NCBI RefSeq assembly: GCF_037176765.1
Contig: NC_090025.1
Location: 177,242,040 to 177,306,039, forward strand
Length of the DNA stretch: 64,000 nt
Reading direction: 5' to 3'
DNA from: Anolis sagrei
Taxonomy: Eukaryota > Chordata > Lepidosauria > Squamata > Anolidae
The position numbers and the translations under genes were made by a program. Shown here piece by piece: positions 23,376 to 36,259 of this stretch. The notes beneath the pieces are model-generated. The model did not search any database. It saw only the letters and a list, made by a program, of their open reading frames with translations, and was not told the origin of the DNA. How positions within the stretch are numbered: position 1 is the stretch's first letter; each line of letters opens with the position of its first letter.

Positions 23376-23914
23376 ATAATTAATTGAAATAGGGGCCCAT
23401 GTGAGAGAAGATATTCCTTTAAATTTAGTTGTTCCTCACTGTCCATGCATGTACAAATACAAAATGCAATTCACTATAGAGTTCATTGCTATTTTAAAGG
23501 AAATTGTACAGGGAGTATCTGAAACTTTATAATGAAAAGCTGGTGGCCTTATATAAAAACAAACAATTGAGATGGAGAGTTTATTGTGAGTGATCAGGAG
23601 ACCAGATAGCTTGCTGATTTGGCACAAATTCCCATTAGGCAGGAAATAACATGATTTCCTAAGAAATGATTTGCACAAGCAAGCAGCGACCTCATGTACT
23701 TACCATTACCTATTTCCTCCCACTTGCCATTGCTAGAGTGAAAATTGGAGATGGCTGTTACGTTTAGTAGCAATTGTAAAAGCAGGTATTTCAATAGATA
23801 GTTGCATGATGAGCAACACCTGCTGAAAATCCCTCTTCTACAAAACTTTTAAAAGTACAGGAGCCATCTCTAGTTTTAACTGCAAATCCTGTCTCTCAAG
23901 TCCTTAGCAAAATT

Positions 23915-24105
23915 ATTTTATAATTATTATATATTTATTTATATCCCACTTTATCTCTCCTGAAGGAGACTCAAAGAGGCTTAACATAAAGCATTAGCAT
24001 ACAATTCAAAGTATACAAATATGCAAACATTAAGACAGTATTAAATATAAACAGTATTTTAAAATCCAGTTAAAATCCATTAAAACATATTCAAAATTAA
24101 AAACC
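23915..24105 (-). mobile_element. L2-type LINE 3' tail, antisense
   Basis: tatttatttatatcccactt then tctcctgaaggagactcaaa is the antisense L2/SINE tail. Confidence 0.7.
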
Positions 24106-24143
24106 ACAGCACCCGCTGACTTCATATGGATGGACTAAGTTGG

Positions 24144-24254
24144 CAATGTTTCTCAAACTTCAGCTCCCAGTAATCCCAGCCAGTTTAGCAGCTGTTAGGA
24201 ATTGTGAAGGCTGAAGTCCAAAACACCCGAAGAAGCAGAGTTTGAGAAACATTG
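24144..24254. mobile_element. Small palindromic MITE
   Basis: caatgtttctcaaactt / agtttgagaaacattg inverted ends surround a cagctcccagtaatcc-like interior. Probably hAT; the flanking duplication is not clear. Confidence 0.6.
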
Positions 24255-24262
24255 AACTAGAG

Positions 24263-24397
24263 CAGTAGTTCTCCACCTTTGGTCCTCCAGGTGTTTTGGA
24301 CTTCAGATCCCATAATTCCTAACAGCTGCTAAACTGGCTGGGATTTCTACGAGCCGAAGTCCAAAAGACTTGGAGAACCAAAGGTTGAGAACCACTG
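24263..24397. mobile_element. hAT MITE (135 bp)
   Basis: TIRs cagtagttctccacctt / aaggttgagaaccactg, with flanks aactagag and gactagat (6 of 8). Confidence 0.75.
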
Positions 24398-24637
24398 GAC
24401 TAGATGCATGACTTGTTAGACCCGCGAAAACCCCCAGAATGTTGCTGCTTTCAGGAAAAGGAGAATCCCACCTGCAGTCCACAGCAGCATTTCTTACATT
24501 TGCTGGGGTGTGCATTGCAAGGGTTGCCACAGGTCAGAAGTATCCCAGGCTCTGAGATTTCAAGGCCAAAGCCTGAGAAATAAGAATTGCCTTCTGATGA
24601 TGTCAGAGCCTAGCCAATATCATTGAACATAAGGAAT

Positions 24638-24835
24638 GAATGAAACTTTATTTATAGCCCACTCTATCTCCCCGTAGGGACTCAAAATACACAGTAGCAA
24701 ACATATATATATGCCAACAATAATATATTAACAAATCAAAAACAACTCAATAAATTATAAAACAACTTGAGTAAACCAGATGTAACACAATACACATAAT
24801 TAAAACATATTAAGTCCTTAACATATTAAGCACCA
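24638..24835 (-). mobile_element. L2-type LINE 3' tail, antisense
   Basis: actttatttatagcccactc then tatctccccgtagggactca matches the antisense L2 tail, followed by AT-rich A-runs. Confidence 0.7.
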
Positions 24836-25952
24836 AACACAATTGCTTCTTAGAGCATGTCATTTAAATGGGGGAAAAGACAAAATAATTATCTTGTTTG
24901 AAACTGGATTTTCCAATGTCTGGAGAGAACTAGTGGAAAAAAGATCTTGTTTTCTGTGAGAAAGAGCCTTGAGATGGTGTATGGCTGCTCAGCATGTCTA
25001 ATGCTGCCCCAGCTTGGCCTTCTGCTCCAAGTAGAGTTGTCAGGACAGAAACATCCCTGGGACAGATTTCAATGTCCCAACAAGAGAGCTTGGGATGGTT
25101 AGTGTTGATGTCACAAGAGCTGGATGGTTGTGATGTCAGAAAGTGAACCCTTGTGATGTCATTACCCTTGTGATCAAACGGAGATTCTCTTCTGTTTGCT
25201 GTTGTAGGAAGTGACAGCCACCTGGAAACACCATACACACTTTGGGGACTATGGCTTAGAATCTGTTTGCAGGGCTGGCTAAAAATAATGGACAACCTCA
25301 TAGAGTCACGATTACACTTGACACAGGAGGGAGATTGGAAGAGAGGGAATGCTGTGGTCTTGCCATCCCTTACATCATCCTTCTTCTTTCCAGAAATGCT
25401 TGTCTTACTCCACATCCATCCACTTTTCTCTCTCTTTGTCTCTCCAACATCAGCAATCGGTGTTGCCACTAGAACTGAAGTCAGGGCATAAAACCTGGGT
25501 TCTATTTCACAGAATGGGTCAGAAAACCCACAACTAGTCCAGTTCAAAGGAAGTGAAACAATATCCATGGCCAATTAAAGTAACTTGGTACAGTTCAGAT
25601 TTTAGGCACTGCATTTTCATTAACCCCAGCCAATATGGCCAAAGGACAGAGCTGCTTTCTCAGCTGTGATGGGCTGACTAACTAGACCTGCCCAATGCCT
25701 TTCCTAATACAGCCCCACCCTTCTCAAACCACTCCTTCCCATTTTCCTCCCAGAAAAATGGATACAGCTGTTTAAATCAGAATGGCATGGCAGAGGTCTA
25801 CCTTGAATTCATCAATGTCCTTATAACATCATTTTCAGTTCAGTTGTATTGGGTGAAAACCAACCCTACCTTTAAATATTTGGGTCTATTATTGTCACCT
25901 TGTGCTGTATGAGAAGGTAGTTTGACATTAAAGCTTTGTGTTGATAGGAGCC

Positions 25953-26004
25953 ATGAGGATACTGCCATGGATCTCCTACTTCATGTGTTTCATTGGTCAA
26001 CATG
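25953..26004 (+). CDS. OVCH1: OVCH1 exon 1: start codon and signal peptide
   Basis: ATG in fair context (gagccATGa) begins [17 protein letters not shown], a short hydrophobic signal peptide, and the exon ends at donor gtaagt. The split G joins exon 2 to give GLKCG. A non-coding upstream exon cannot be excluded, since ttgatag sits just before the ATG. Confidence 0.82.
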
Positions 26005-29000
26005 GTAAGTATATTTCATATCCTCCAATTGACCCATTCCATTCTACTGTACTTTGAAAACATACCAGTTTCTTGCTGTTGCTCCCACTTTCTCCCTTTC
26101 TCCTCAATTTGTTTCTTCTGGTGCAAACTAACTTCAAAAATGTTCAAGTTGTTTGCACTCCATTAATATGGGTAAGGAAGGGGTGGACTTTTCTTTCCCA
26201 GGAAAAAGCAAGCTGCTTCAGCTTAAGGGGGCATCTATATTGTAGAATTAATGCAGTTGGACTTCTCTTTAACTGCAATGGCTCCATTTCATGGAATCCT
26301 GGGAATTGTAGCTTTATGTGTTTAGCCTTCTCCGTCAATGAAGGCTGGTGCCTCATCAAACTACTGCTCCCCCGGGTTCCATGGCATTGGAGCTACAGCA
26401 AATAAAGTGATGTCAGACTACACTAATTCTTTCCCCCATTTTGGTACTGTTCTGTCATCAGGGTGGAGGTCATAAGGGGGCATGAGACAGAGAAGGATAA
26501 TCCATTTTATGGAGGAAGGGAGGTTGAAGGAGTTAAACCATTTCCCCCTGTGCTCCTGTAATCCCCTCCTCCAATGTCACTCTCATGGAAACAACCCTCA
26601 TGTATGAAATGAAAAGGAGGTGAGGGGAATAACCAGCAAAAATGGGGAAAATGCTTTTCCTCCCTCAACTATTCCCCATAAAATGGAATATCCTTCTCTC
26701 TTTTGAAGTCTGTCTGGATAATGGAACAGTATCCATACGTTCACTAAGCCTACAATTTTGTGGATCCTTACACCTGAGAATAGCTCCTACAAAACACAGA
26801 TGGGCTTACTTCTGAGTAAATCTGAAACAACAAAAGAAGAAAAAAAAACCAGGGGAGCCAACACTGAGGGGAAAGCCAAGTGTTGGAGAAACAAACTGAT
26901 TGTCAGCATGTTTTTTTTTTTGCCTTCAATTCACAACCTTGGGAAAGGTTCATCTCAAAATGTAGTTTATCAACCAGACTTTGATCTTAGAATCCATTTA
27001 ACTCAGTAGTTCCCAACCTGTGGGCTGCAGCCCAGCAGTGGACTGCAAGAACGAAAATCAGGTCCGCAAACCTCCTTCCTCTTTAATTATTAATTAATTA
27101 ATTAAATTATTTCTGCTCCTTTCTGTGGAGGTGACCAGCCCCGTTCCTTTTGGTATTAATGTTGGAGAGTGGTCCCTGGTCAAAAAAAGGTTGGGAACCA
27201 CTGATTTAACCAGTTAATCAAAAGGAGGGAATGGGTTTCCTCTCAAGTTGATATAATAATGTTTCCACCAGCATTAGTTGGCATAGTCAGTGATGAGAAA
27301 TGATGGGAAGTGTAGTCTGGTCATGCTTTGGAGCCCTGGTTCAAATGCTTTATTGCATATAGTGATAAATAGGTATGTATGTATTTAGTGAGAACTAGTA
27401 GCTATTGTCTGTCTGCAAGTCTTATGGTGAACCTATCACATTTTTTTCTTGGCAAAATATATCTGGAGGAGGTTTGCTCTTATGTTCCTCTAAAACTGAG
27501 AGATTATACTTACAAAGGGTCACCCAGTTGCCTTCTATGAATGAGTGTGAATTTGGATTCTTGGACTCTTACATGTTCACAGTAGAATTAATGCAGTTTG
27601 ACGCCACTTTAGGTGTGCTTGCTCAATGCTATGGAATCCTGGGAGTTGTTGTTTGTTGGGGCACGAGGACTCTTTGGCAGAGAAAGCTACATGCTTGGGA
27701 AAGCTACAATTCCTAGAATTCAAAAGTATTGAACAGTGGCAGTTAAAGTGTTGTCAAGCTGCATTAATTCTACAGGGGAGATGCACCCATAGCCCAGCAT
27801 GCAAATTGACACACCTGTTCAAGCAAGGACAGCTATACAAATACCTGAAGAGTTCCAAAGGAAGGATCAGGGCCTCCTTTGAGTCATCGTAAGTAGCAAA
27901 CGCAAAATGTATTTATTGTGATCTTATCACTTGAATACTTCAAAGATTGGAGAATATAAGGCAAAGATACAACCCAGTTGTTACCATTGGAAATGCTATA
28001 TTTTGCAGCCACCTGGAGTTTTGGAGCAGACAAGTTGAAGAGTAGAGATTTGCTCTTGTCATCCCAACAGAGGAGCCAGATGCTTGCAACTCTTGCTGCT
28101 TCTAAACCATTGGACTTTGAGAAGGTGAACTCAGGTAATGTTGGAGAACTCTCGTCTAATCTTCTGCATAGCAGCTCTCTGGCAAAGAATTTGAATCATA
28201 TTATCAAGCATCCAATTGCTAGATTGCAAGGGGATGGAGTCATTGCAACGAAAGCAGTATCAAACTGCTATGATTTTGCAGTGCTATGGAGATAAACCCT
28301 TACTTGTACCTTGTCCAGAGAAGCTATCCTTATCCTCAGTTCATGTATTCGATGCTTCTGACCGACTTACCTCACAGGGCTGTCATGACAATGAAACAGG
28401 GAGGAAAAAAGTTATGTGCATCATTTGTATACTAGCATCAGCTCACTGGAGGTAGTGAAGCAACCAAGTTGGGTGTGTGTGTTGAATGCTCTCAATAAGG
28501 AGGCCAGACTTGGTGGAGGTGGTCGACAGGGGCAGAGCTGCAGGCTATTGAAGGCTGCTCTCCCCCCTGCTGTGCTCTTTGCTTCAGCGTGAGCTAGGAG
28601 GCAGGTTTCACCCCCCCATGAAATTTTCACCCCCACCCCGAAAAATTTCAACCCCTCTCGAAATTTTTTTCTGGCTACGGCCCTGAGGTCCTCTGATGTT
28701 CTCCAGATGGACACAGAAACTTTCCTAAAATACAATTGAGAAGGGATTTCAGTCCTATACAATGTCCTCCCCTACATCTATTGGTCTCTCTTCAGCCTTA
28801 GCTACTGATAGTAAGAGCTTTATAAGCTAAATTATGCTGTGATTTTTTAGTCCAACCTTTTAACCTTTTGCATTGCCTACTATTAGAATATGGCTCCTAA
28901 AACATCTGTGGAACTGAAATTGGCCCCTGGGTTTTTTAAAAAAAGGATTTCTGTCTTTGTGTTTGATTGCTATCATTATGAATTTGTCAAAGCTGTGATT

Positions 29001-32000
29001 GAGTTGTGCTTTCATGTTCCCATTTTATACCCTTTGGCTAATAGACAGAAAGTGCCCATTACCATTGCCTCATTTGAGACCTTCTGAAGTAGGTGAAATG
29101 CATCACATTTAGTCTGCTATAATCAGTCCTAAAGAAGTTTAGCTAGATGCAAGCCCCTATAATTTAAATGAGACAGCACTGGTGTCTTGAAACCATAATT
29201 TGGTATCTGTTCTGTTTCTTATAGGATTGAAATGTGGAGTCCGTTCTCTAGACCTTGAGGACCAGGAGGATAATTGGCACCCTGGGATTTTTTCAAGAAT
29301 TATTGGAGGTCAAATATCTGTGCCTGGTGGTCAACCATGGCAGGTCAGAGCAAAGAATGCATTTGCAAGAAAGAGATTTGTGTTGAGCTGGGACATTTTT
29401 TTAATCGCAACTCCATCTAGCTGCCTCTCAATTAAATTCTGGCTGTTGCAATCTAAAAATGACATTTCTAACTCCTGGATTTTGGAGATAGGCAGCATGG
29501 GGGGTGACCGTGGAGATGCTTGGTCAGGGTGCATGATCGTGGCATGCTGACTTCTCCATTATATGCCCCATATACAAAAGGAATGGTGCATACAACTAAT
29601 ATATATGTCTCATTGTATATGATTGTAAAACGGTGGTTCCCAACCTTTTGTTGACCAGGGACCACTTGCCAGGGATCACTCTCCAACATTAGTATCAAAA
29701 GGGTTACAAATAATTTTTTGGTCAACTTTAGATTCAGTTTGGTTATTTAGGGTGCTGATTCAGAACATTGCATTGGATAGACCACGTCAGCTTTAGTTTC
29801 TGATATAGAACATATGACATCCATCTGTTTGCCCACAGAAAACCATATTTAATAATCTAGAGCTGATGTGATAGTAGTAATGTTTCATGGGTAGTCAGCC
29901 TCTCCCTTCCCGACATCTCCGTTGTTTTGGCAATGTAAGTGGGTTCCATGAGAGCAGTTGCTCTTATTGCCGTGAGGTTTCAAGGCAACGGTGTAGTAAC
30001 AGTGAGGCCATGGACCATATTTTCATGCTTGCAGACCACTGGTGGTCCATGGACCACAGGTTGGGAACCACTGTTGTAAAGGCATTGAATGTTTGCCTGT
30101 GTGTGTGAATGATATAATCCACTCTTAGTCCCCTAGGGGAGAAGGGCTGAATATAAATAAAGTGTATTATTATTACTATTATATGGCAATAATGACAGAT
30201 TTAGACTAAGTATGCAAATTTGTGGATAATATGTAATTGGAACTGTATGACAAAAGTGGAATGAACTCAAAATCCAATAAAAATAAGACATGTAAAAGAT
30301 CAATCAAGAAGGTGTCAGAGATGCTCTTTGTCTGGAAAGTAAGCACAGGCCCTTCATATTCCAGAGTGAATGCTCCCTCAGCCCCACAACACAATGTCTA
30401 AATTTGCTTTGCTGGAACATCAGCCTTAAGCCCTTTTCATTATACATGCAACTGATTAGGATCTTGCACCACAGATTATGGGAAACTGATCAATGATGTT
30501 TGTGGTGTTTGTTCTAATTTCTGAGCTATATGCAGGCATTTATCAGAGCAGTAGTCTTTTAAAAGTAATCAATCAGTGGTTGAACTTCTTTGACTGGTGT
30601 CCCCATCCTGTTATGCACTTTCTCCTGTTGATATGCATGTTGTGTATATTGGAAGGCAGCAAGAGATCGTAGAATTTCCAAATGGCTGTCAGCCTGGCAT
30701 ACATAACTACCTTTTTTTTTTAACATTAGCTGCCATCAATGCAAGACCATCCTTCATTTCTTTATGCATTCTTTTCCCTGCTTCTTCTAAACAGGTATCC
30801 ATCAAGATGGGGCGATCCCACTTCTGTGGGGGCAGTTTGATCCAGGACAATATAGTGGTTACTGCAGCTCACTGTGTTGTGGATATTGACATGTATGTTA
30901 TGCTTTAATTCTGTATAAAGTCTAGACTTCTTGCGTTGTCAAAGGCATTCACAGCCGGAATCACTGGAGCGTTGTGTGGTTTCCGGGCTGTATGGCTGTG
31001 TTCTAGCAGCATTTTCTCCTGACGTTTTGCCTGCATCTGTGGCTGGCATCTTCAGAGGATCCTCTGATCTGCTAGAACATGGCCATACAGAAATGAAACC
31101 ACTATTATTCTTCCAGCAGGCCTATGCAGGCAGTTCTAATGGTGAATTTTAACTTCCGCTGTATGCCTTGTTTTTATTTTGTGTATTTTATTATTTATTT
31201 ATTTATTTATTTGGTATGCTTGTATACCGCTAATATCTCAGCCTGTGCGGCGACTCATTGCGGTTTACAACATGTTAAAATATACAATGTTAAAATACAA
31301 TTCACTTAAGCATATAAAAATTAAAATTAAGAATACATACAAAAAACATACGCAGTATTGGGCCACCAATACAGATCGGGACATCTCATAGTTAAAATCG
31401 TCATCCAATTCGTTGTCTTGATTGCTAATCCATGGTCAGATAAAACATCACGACGAAGGTCAATTGAAGACTTGCTCAAATATCCAGGTTTTTAGTTTTT
31501 TCCTAAATGCCATTAGCGAGGTCGCTGATCTTAATTCAGTAGGGAGGGCATTCCAAAGCCGGGGGGCCACCGCAGAAAAGGCCCTATCTCTCGTTCCCAC
31601 GAGCCGCACCTGTGAAGCAGGTGGGATAGAGAGAAGGGCTTCTCCTGAAGATCTAAGGGTCCTGGTGGGCTGATAGGCCGAGATACGTTCGGATAGGTAT
31701 GTAGGGCCAGAACCGTTTAGGGCTTTAAAGGTCAAAACCAGCACTTTGAATTGGGCTCGGTAGCTAATCGGTAGCCAGTGAAGCTGGTACAGCAGAGGAG
31801 TTGTGTGCTCCCTGCGCCCAGCCCCTGTTAATACCATGGCTGCCGCCCGTTGGACTAGTTGGAGCTTCCGGGCCGTCTTCAAAGGCAACCCCACGTAGAG
31901 AGCGTTGCAGTAATCAAGACGGGATGTAACCAGAGCGTGGACTACCGTGGCCAAGTCAGACTTCCCAAGGTACGGTCGCAGTTGGCGCACGAGTCTTAAC

Positions 32001-35000
32001 TGTGCGAATGCTCCCCTGGTCACCGCCGAAACCTGGGGCTCCAGGCTCAGCGATGAGTCCAGGATCACACCCAAACTGCGAACCTGTGTCTTCAGGGGGA
32101 GTGCGACCCCGTCTAACACAGGCTGTAACCCTATACCCTGTTCGGCCTTGCGACTGACCAGGAGCACCTCTGTCTTGTCTGGATTCAATTTCAATTTGTT
32201 CGCCCCCATCCAGACCGTCACAGCGGCCAAGCACCGGTTCAGGACCTCGACAGCCTCCTTAGTAGCGGGTGGGAAGGAGTGACAGAGCTGGACATCATCT
32301 GCGTACAGATGACACCGCACCCCGAAACTCCGGATGATCTCGCCCAGCGGCTTCATGTAGATGTTGAACAACATGGGGGACAGTATTGAACCCTGAGGAA
32401 CCCCACAAAACAAAGGTTGTGGGGTAGAACAGGAGTCCCCCAGTGACACCTTCTGAGACCGACCCTCGAGGAATGACCGGAGCCACTGCAGAGCAGTACC
32501 TCCGAGACCCATTCCCGCGAGGCGTCCCAGAAGGATACCGTGGTCGACGGTATCGAAGGCCGCTGAGAGGTCGCGTAGCACCAACAGGGACACACTCCCC
32601 CTGTCGAGCTCCCGACGGAGATCATCCACTAAGGCGACCAAGGCTGTCTCGGTACCATGTCCCGGCCTAAAGCCAGACTGTGCCGGATCTAGATAATCCG
32701 TGTCTACCAAGAATGCCTGGAGTTGTGAGGCCACCACACGTTCCATGACTTTGCCCAAAAAGGGAAGATTGGAAACAGGCCGATAGTTTACCAATTGAGT
32801 GGGGTCCAGTGATGGCTTCTTCAACAGCGGTTTTATTACAGCTTGCTTTAAGCTGGCTGGAAAAATGCCTTCCCGAAGGGAGGCATTAACCACCACCTTA
32901 ACCCACTCGGCCAATCCCCCTCTGGCCTCCTTTAGAAGCCAGGATGGGCAGGGGTCTAGGATGCATGTGGTAGCTCTCATTCCTCCAAGCACCTTGTCCA
33001 CATCCTCGGATTGAACCAATTGAAATGAATCCATCAAAATCGGACAAGCAGATGCTCGTGTTACATCCTCAGAGACTGCCGTTAATGCGGCGTCCAGTCC
33101 AGAGCGGATCAAGGCGACTTTGTCTGCAAAGAACCGAGCAAAAGCTTCACAGCGAGCAGCCGAGTCATCAGGGCACCCATCCTGAGTGGTGGGTTTTAAA
33201 AGGCCTCTGACAACTCGGAACAGTTCAGCCGGACGGTTCTTTGCAGACGCAATAGTGGCCGCGAAGAAAGTTTTCTTAGCGGCTCTTATTGCCGCGGCAT
33301 ATGACCTTAAAAAGGTCATATTTTGATACGTATTTCATGGAGGTATGTTTTAATATGTGTATTTATGACCTAATTGGACTGTCTGGTGGTGCAGTGGGTT
33401 AAACCACTGAGCTGCTGAATTTGCTAACCAAATGGTTGGGGGTTCAAATCCGGGGAGCGTGGTGAGCTCCCGCTGTTAGGCCCAGCTTCTGCCAACCTAG
33501 CAGTTCGAAAACATGCTAATGTCAGTAGATCAATAGGTATAGCTCCAGTGGGAAGGTAACAGTGCTCCATGTAGTCACGCTGGCCACATGACCTTGGAGG
33601 TGTCTACGGGCAACGCTTAGAAATGGACATGAACACCACCCCCCAGAGCTGGACTCAACTAGACTTAATGTCAGGGGAAACCTTTACCTTTACTACTAAC
33701 TTAATTGGATATTAACTAGGCATATTATACTATGTAACACAGTTTTTGTTCCTGGGTTATAAATATCATTTTCTTATTGGTTCGATCATAAAAGCATGGA
33801 AAAGATTTATTAAACTACAGCACATTTTGCTATAGTTTTTCAGTGAATACTGTATCTTGTCTCATTTCAACCAATTTTGTGGCAGCCACAAAAGTGAATT
33901 TTCTGAAGTATAACAACTACTTTCAGAGTAAGTACTGTACTGTCAAACAGGAATAGCACTTTCAAACCAGTAACAGACAATTTTTCAATTTTTTTTACAT
34001 AGTGTTGGAAAATTATATTTTCTCAAATTGTGAATACATAAGAAGAAGCTGCAGTGACACTTACCAATAGTACAATTTTGGTTTATCTTGTCTGTGCAGC
34101 TCTGGATTTTAATACAACAACAAAAACAACAACAACAACAATAACACTTTATTTATATTCCGCCCTTCTGCCCATGGGGACTCAGAGCGGATTACAGTGT
34201 AAATAGATATTGGCAAATATTCACTGCCTTGTTACAATACAATGAGACACACAAACACAAAGAAAGGCAAAGGCTTCTCCTTTTATTTATGGCTTTGGGG
34301 GAGGTTCTGTTCTCCGTTTCCAAGTGAGGAGCCAGTGTTGTTACCTCCTGGTTGTGTGACCGGCATGACTGCTTGGAGCGTCTTTATACCTTTCCTGCTG
34401 AAGCAGTACCTATTTATCTACTTACATTTGCATGTTTTTGATCTGCTAGGTTGGCAGGAGCTAGGGCTAACAGCAGGAGTTCATCCAGTCCCACGTATTC
34501 AAACTGCCAACCTTCAGGTCAGCAGTTCAACAGCACAATGGTTTACCCCATTGTGCCACCACGACCACCTACATGATACATTTCCAACTCTTTAAGGTGC
34601 AGCAAGACTACGTGTTTTGGAACATGAGGCTCCAAGAGTTTGATATGACCAGTACCTTGAAAATATACTTTTTTTTTACTCCAGCTCCCAGAATCCTCCA
34701 GCTGGTTTTGCATGGCCTTCAATAGTTAAAATTGCTCTATTTTACTGTTTAAAACTCCATTTAGATTGTTTTCAAAGAATATTTTAATGTATTTTAAATG
34801 TTTTATCTTTGTATTGCATTAATAATTTGTATGTGTTCATGACCTCAGGAATTCTTGCAAACTAAAAAAAAACAAAACACAGATCTATCTATATATGTAA
34901 ACATATATTAAATTGCGGATTTTCTTATGGGAAAAACCCACTAACTGAGTTGCATTCTGTCCATGTCATTCATTATTATGGTCACCATTTGCCTGGCAGG

Positions 35001-36228
35001 AAACTCATAAAAAATCTGTTTGTGACTGTTGGGGAATACAGTCTCAGAAGCATGGACGAAGAAGAACAGAACATCCAAGTCTCAAAAATCATCCCTCATC
35101 CTTCCTTCAACAGATTTGGAAACATGGATTCGGATATTGCATTGCTCTTTCTCAAAGACAGAGTGAGATATGGTAAGAAAAAAAAGATGAAGCAGAATTC
35201 TTTTCTGCTGCTCTGGAGACTAGAATATAGAGCAAGCATGGGCAATTTTTGGCTTTCCAAGCAGCTGAGGGGGGGGGGGAGGGGGAGGAAAGGGCCTGAG
35301 GCTGTTAGGAATTGTGGGAGATGAAGTCCAAAACACCCGGAGAGCCAAAAATTGCCCATGCCTGATATAGAACAATGCATTCAAACTGTAGGAAAAGAGA
35401 TTCCACCTGAACATTGTGAAGAATTTCCTGATACTAAGAGCTGTCCAACAGTGGAATCTGCCTACCTTGAAGAGTGATGGAGTATACCTTTTCTGGGGTT
35501 TTAAAATTTATTTTATATTTTATATTTAATAATTTTATTGTGTGAAGTTAATGAGATAGAAAAATTGAGGTTTTAAAACAGTGGTTGGATGACCATCTAT
35601 TGGGAGTGTTTTGATTATACATTCCTGCATGCAGGCCATAATCAGAAAAAAAAAATCAGGGAGAGTTGAAACTTTTTTTTTAGTGAATCATGAAAAGTAG
35701 CTCCATAACACAAATTAATTTAAATAGTATCTATCTTTGAGATCGCATCTCCTTCTACGAACGGCGCGGACACTAAGATCTACCAGGGAGGCCCTCCTCT
35801 CGGTCCCACCTCCATCTCAAGTGTGGTTGAGAGAGAGAGGGCCTTCTCGGTGATAGCTCCCTGGCTTTGGAATGCCCTCCTGAGGGAAATTAGGCTAGCC
35901 CCCACACTCCAAGCCTTCGATATACAACAGAAAACATGGCTTTTTAGACAAGCTTTTGACCATGTCTAGAAATTTGAGGACCTAGAGATTTTTCACCATG
36001 CACTTTATGAGACTGATATTGATTGCAGTTTGTTTTGTATTCTGAACCTATTGCTGCATTTTATTGATCTTAATCAGGGAGGTTTTGTGATGTTTATGTT
36101 GGTTGTTGTTGCTTTGTGTTGTTGTCTCTGCGCTTTTTGTATATTTTGTGTTTGCACCTTTGACTGCTTTGTGAACTACCCCTAGTCCCGTTGGAAGATG
36201 GAGGCTGGGTGTAAATAAAGTATTATTA

Positions 36229-36259
<31 letters not shown>

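Larger units (their letters stand above)
17721..25952. other. Intergenic region TMTC1-OVCH1
   Basis: There is no convincing gene between the TMTC1 3' end and the OVCH1 signal-peptide exon. It contains a CR1 fragment, a hAT MITE, a CA repeat, a SINE, L2-type tails and small MITEs, listed separately. The bulk of 18070-19390, 19790-22400, 22440-23090 and 24840-25950 shows nothing I can name. The OVCH1 promoter and any 5' UTR exon should lie in the last part, but I see no clear TATA box. Confidence 0.6.

Noticed and set aside
24930-25574. 214-codon antisense open frame just upstream of OVCH1
   Set aside because: No recognisable domain, no signal or membrane segment, unremarkable composition and no splice or promoter support. 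It could be chance in a moderately GC-rich patch.
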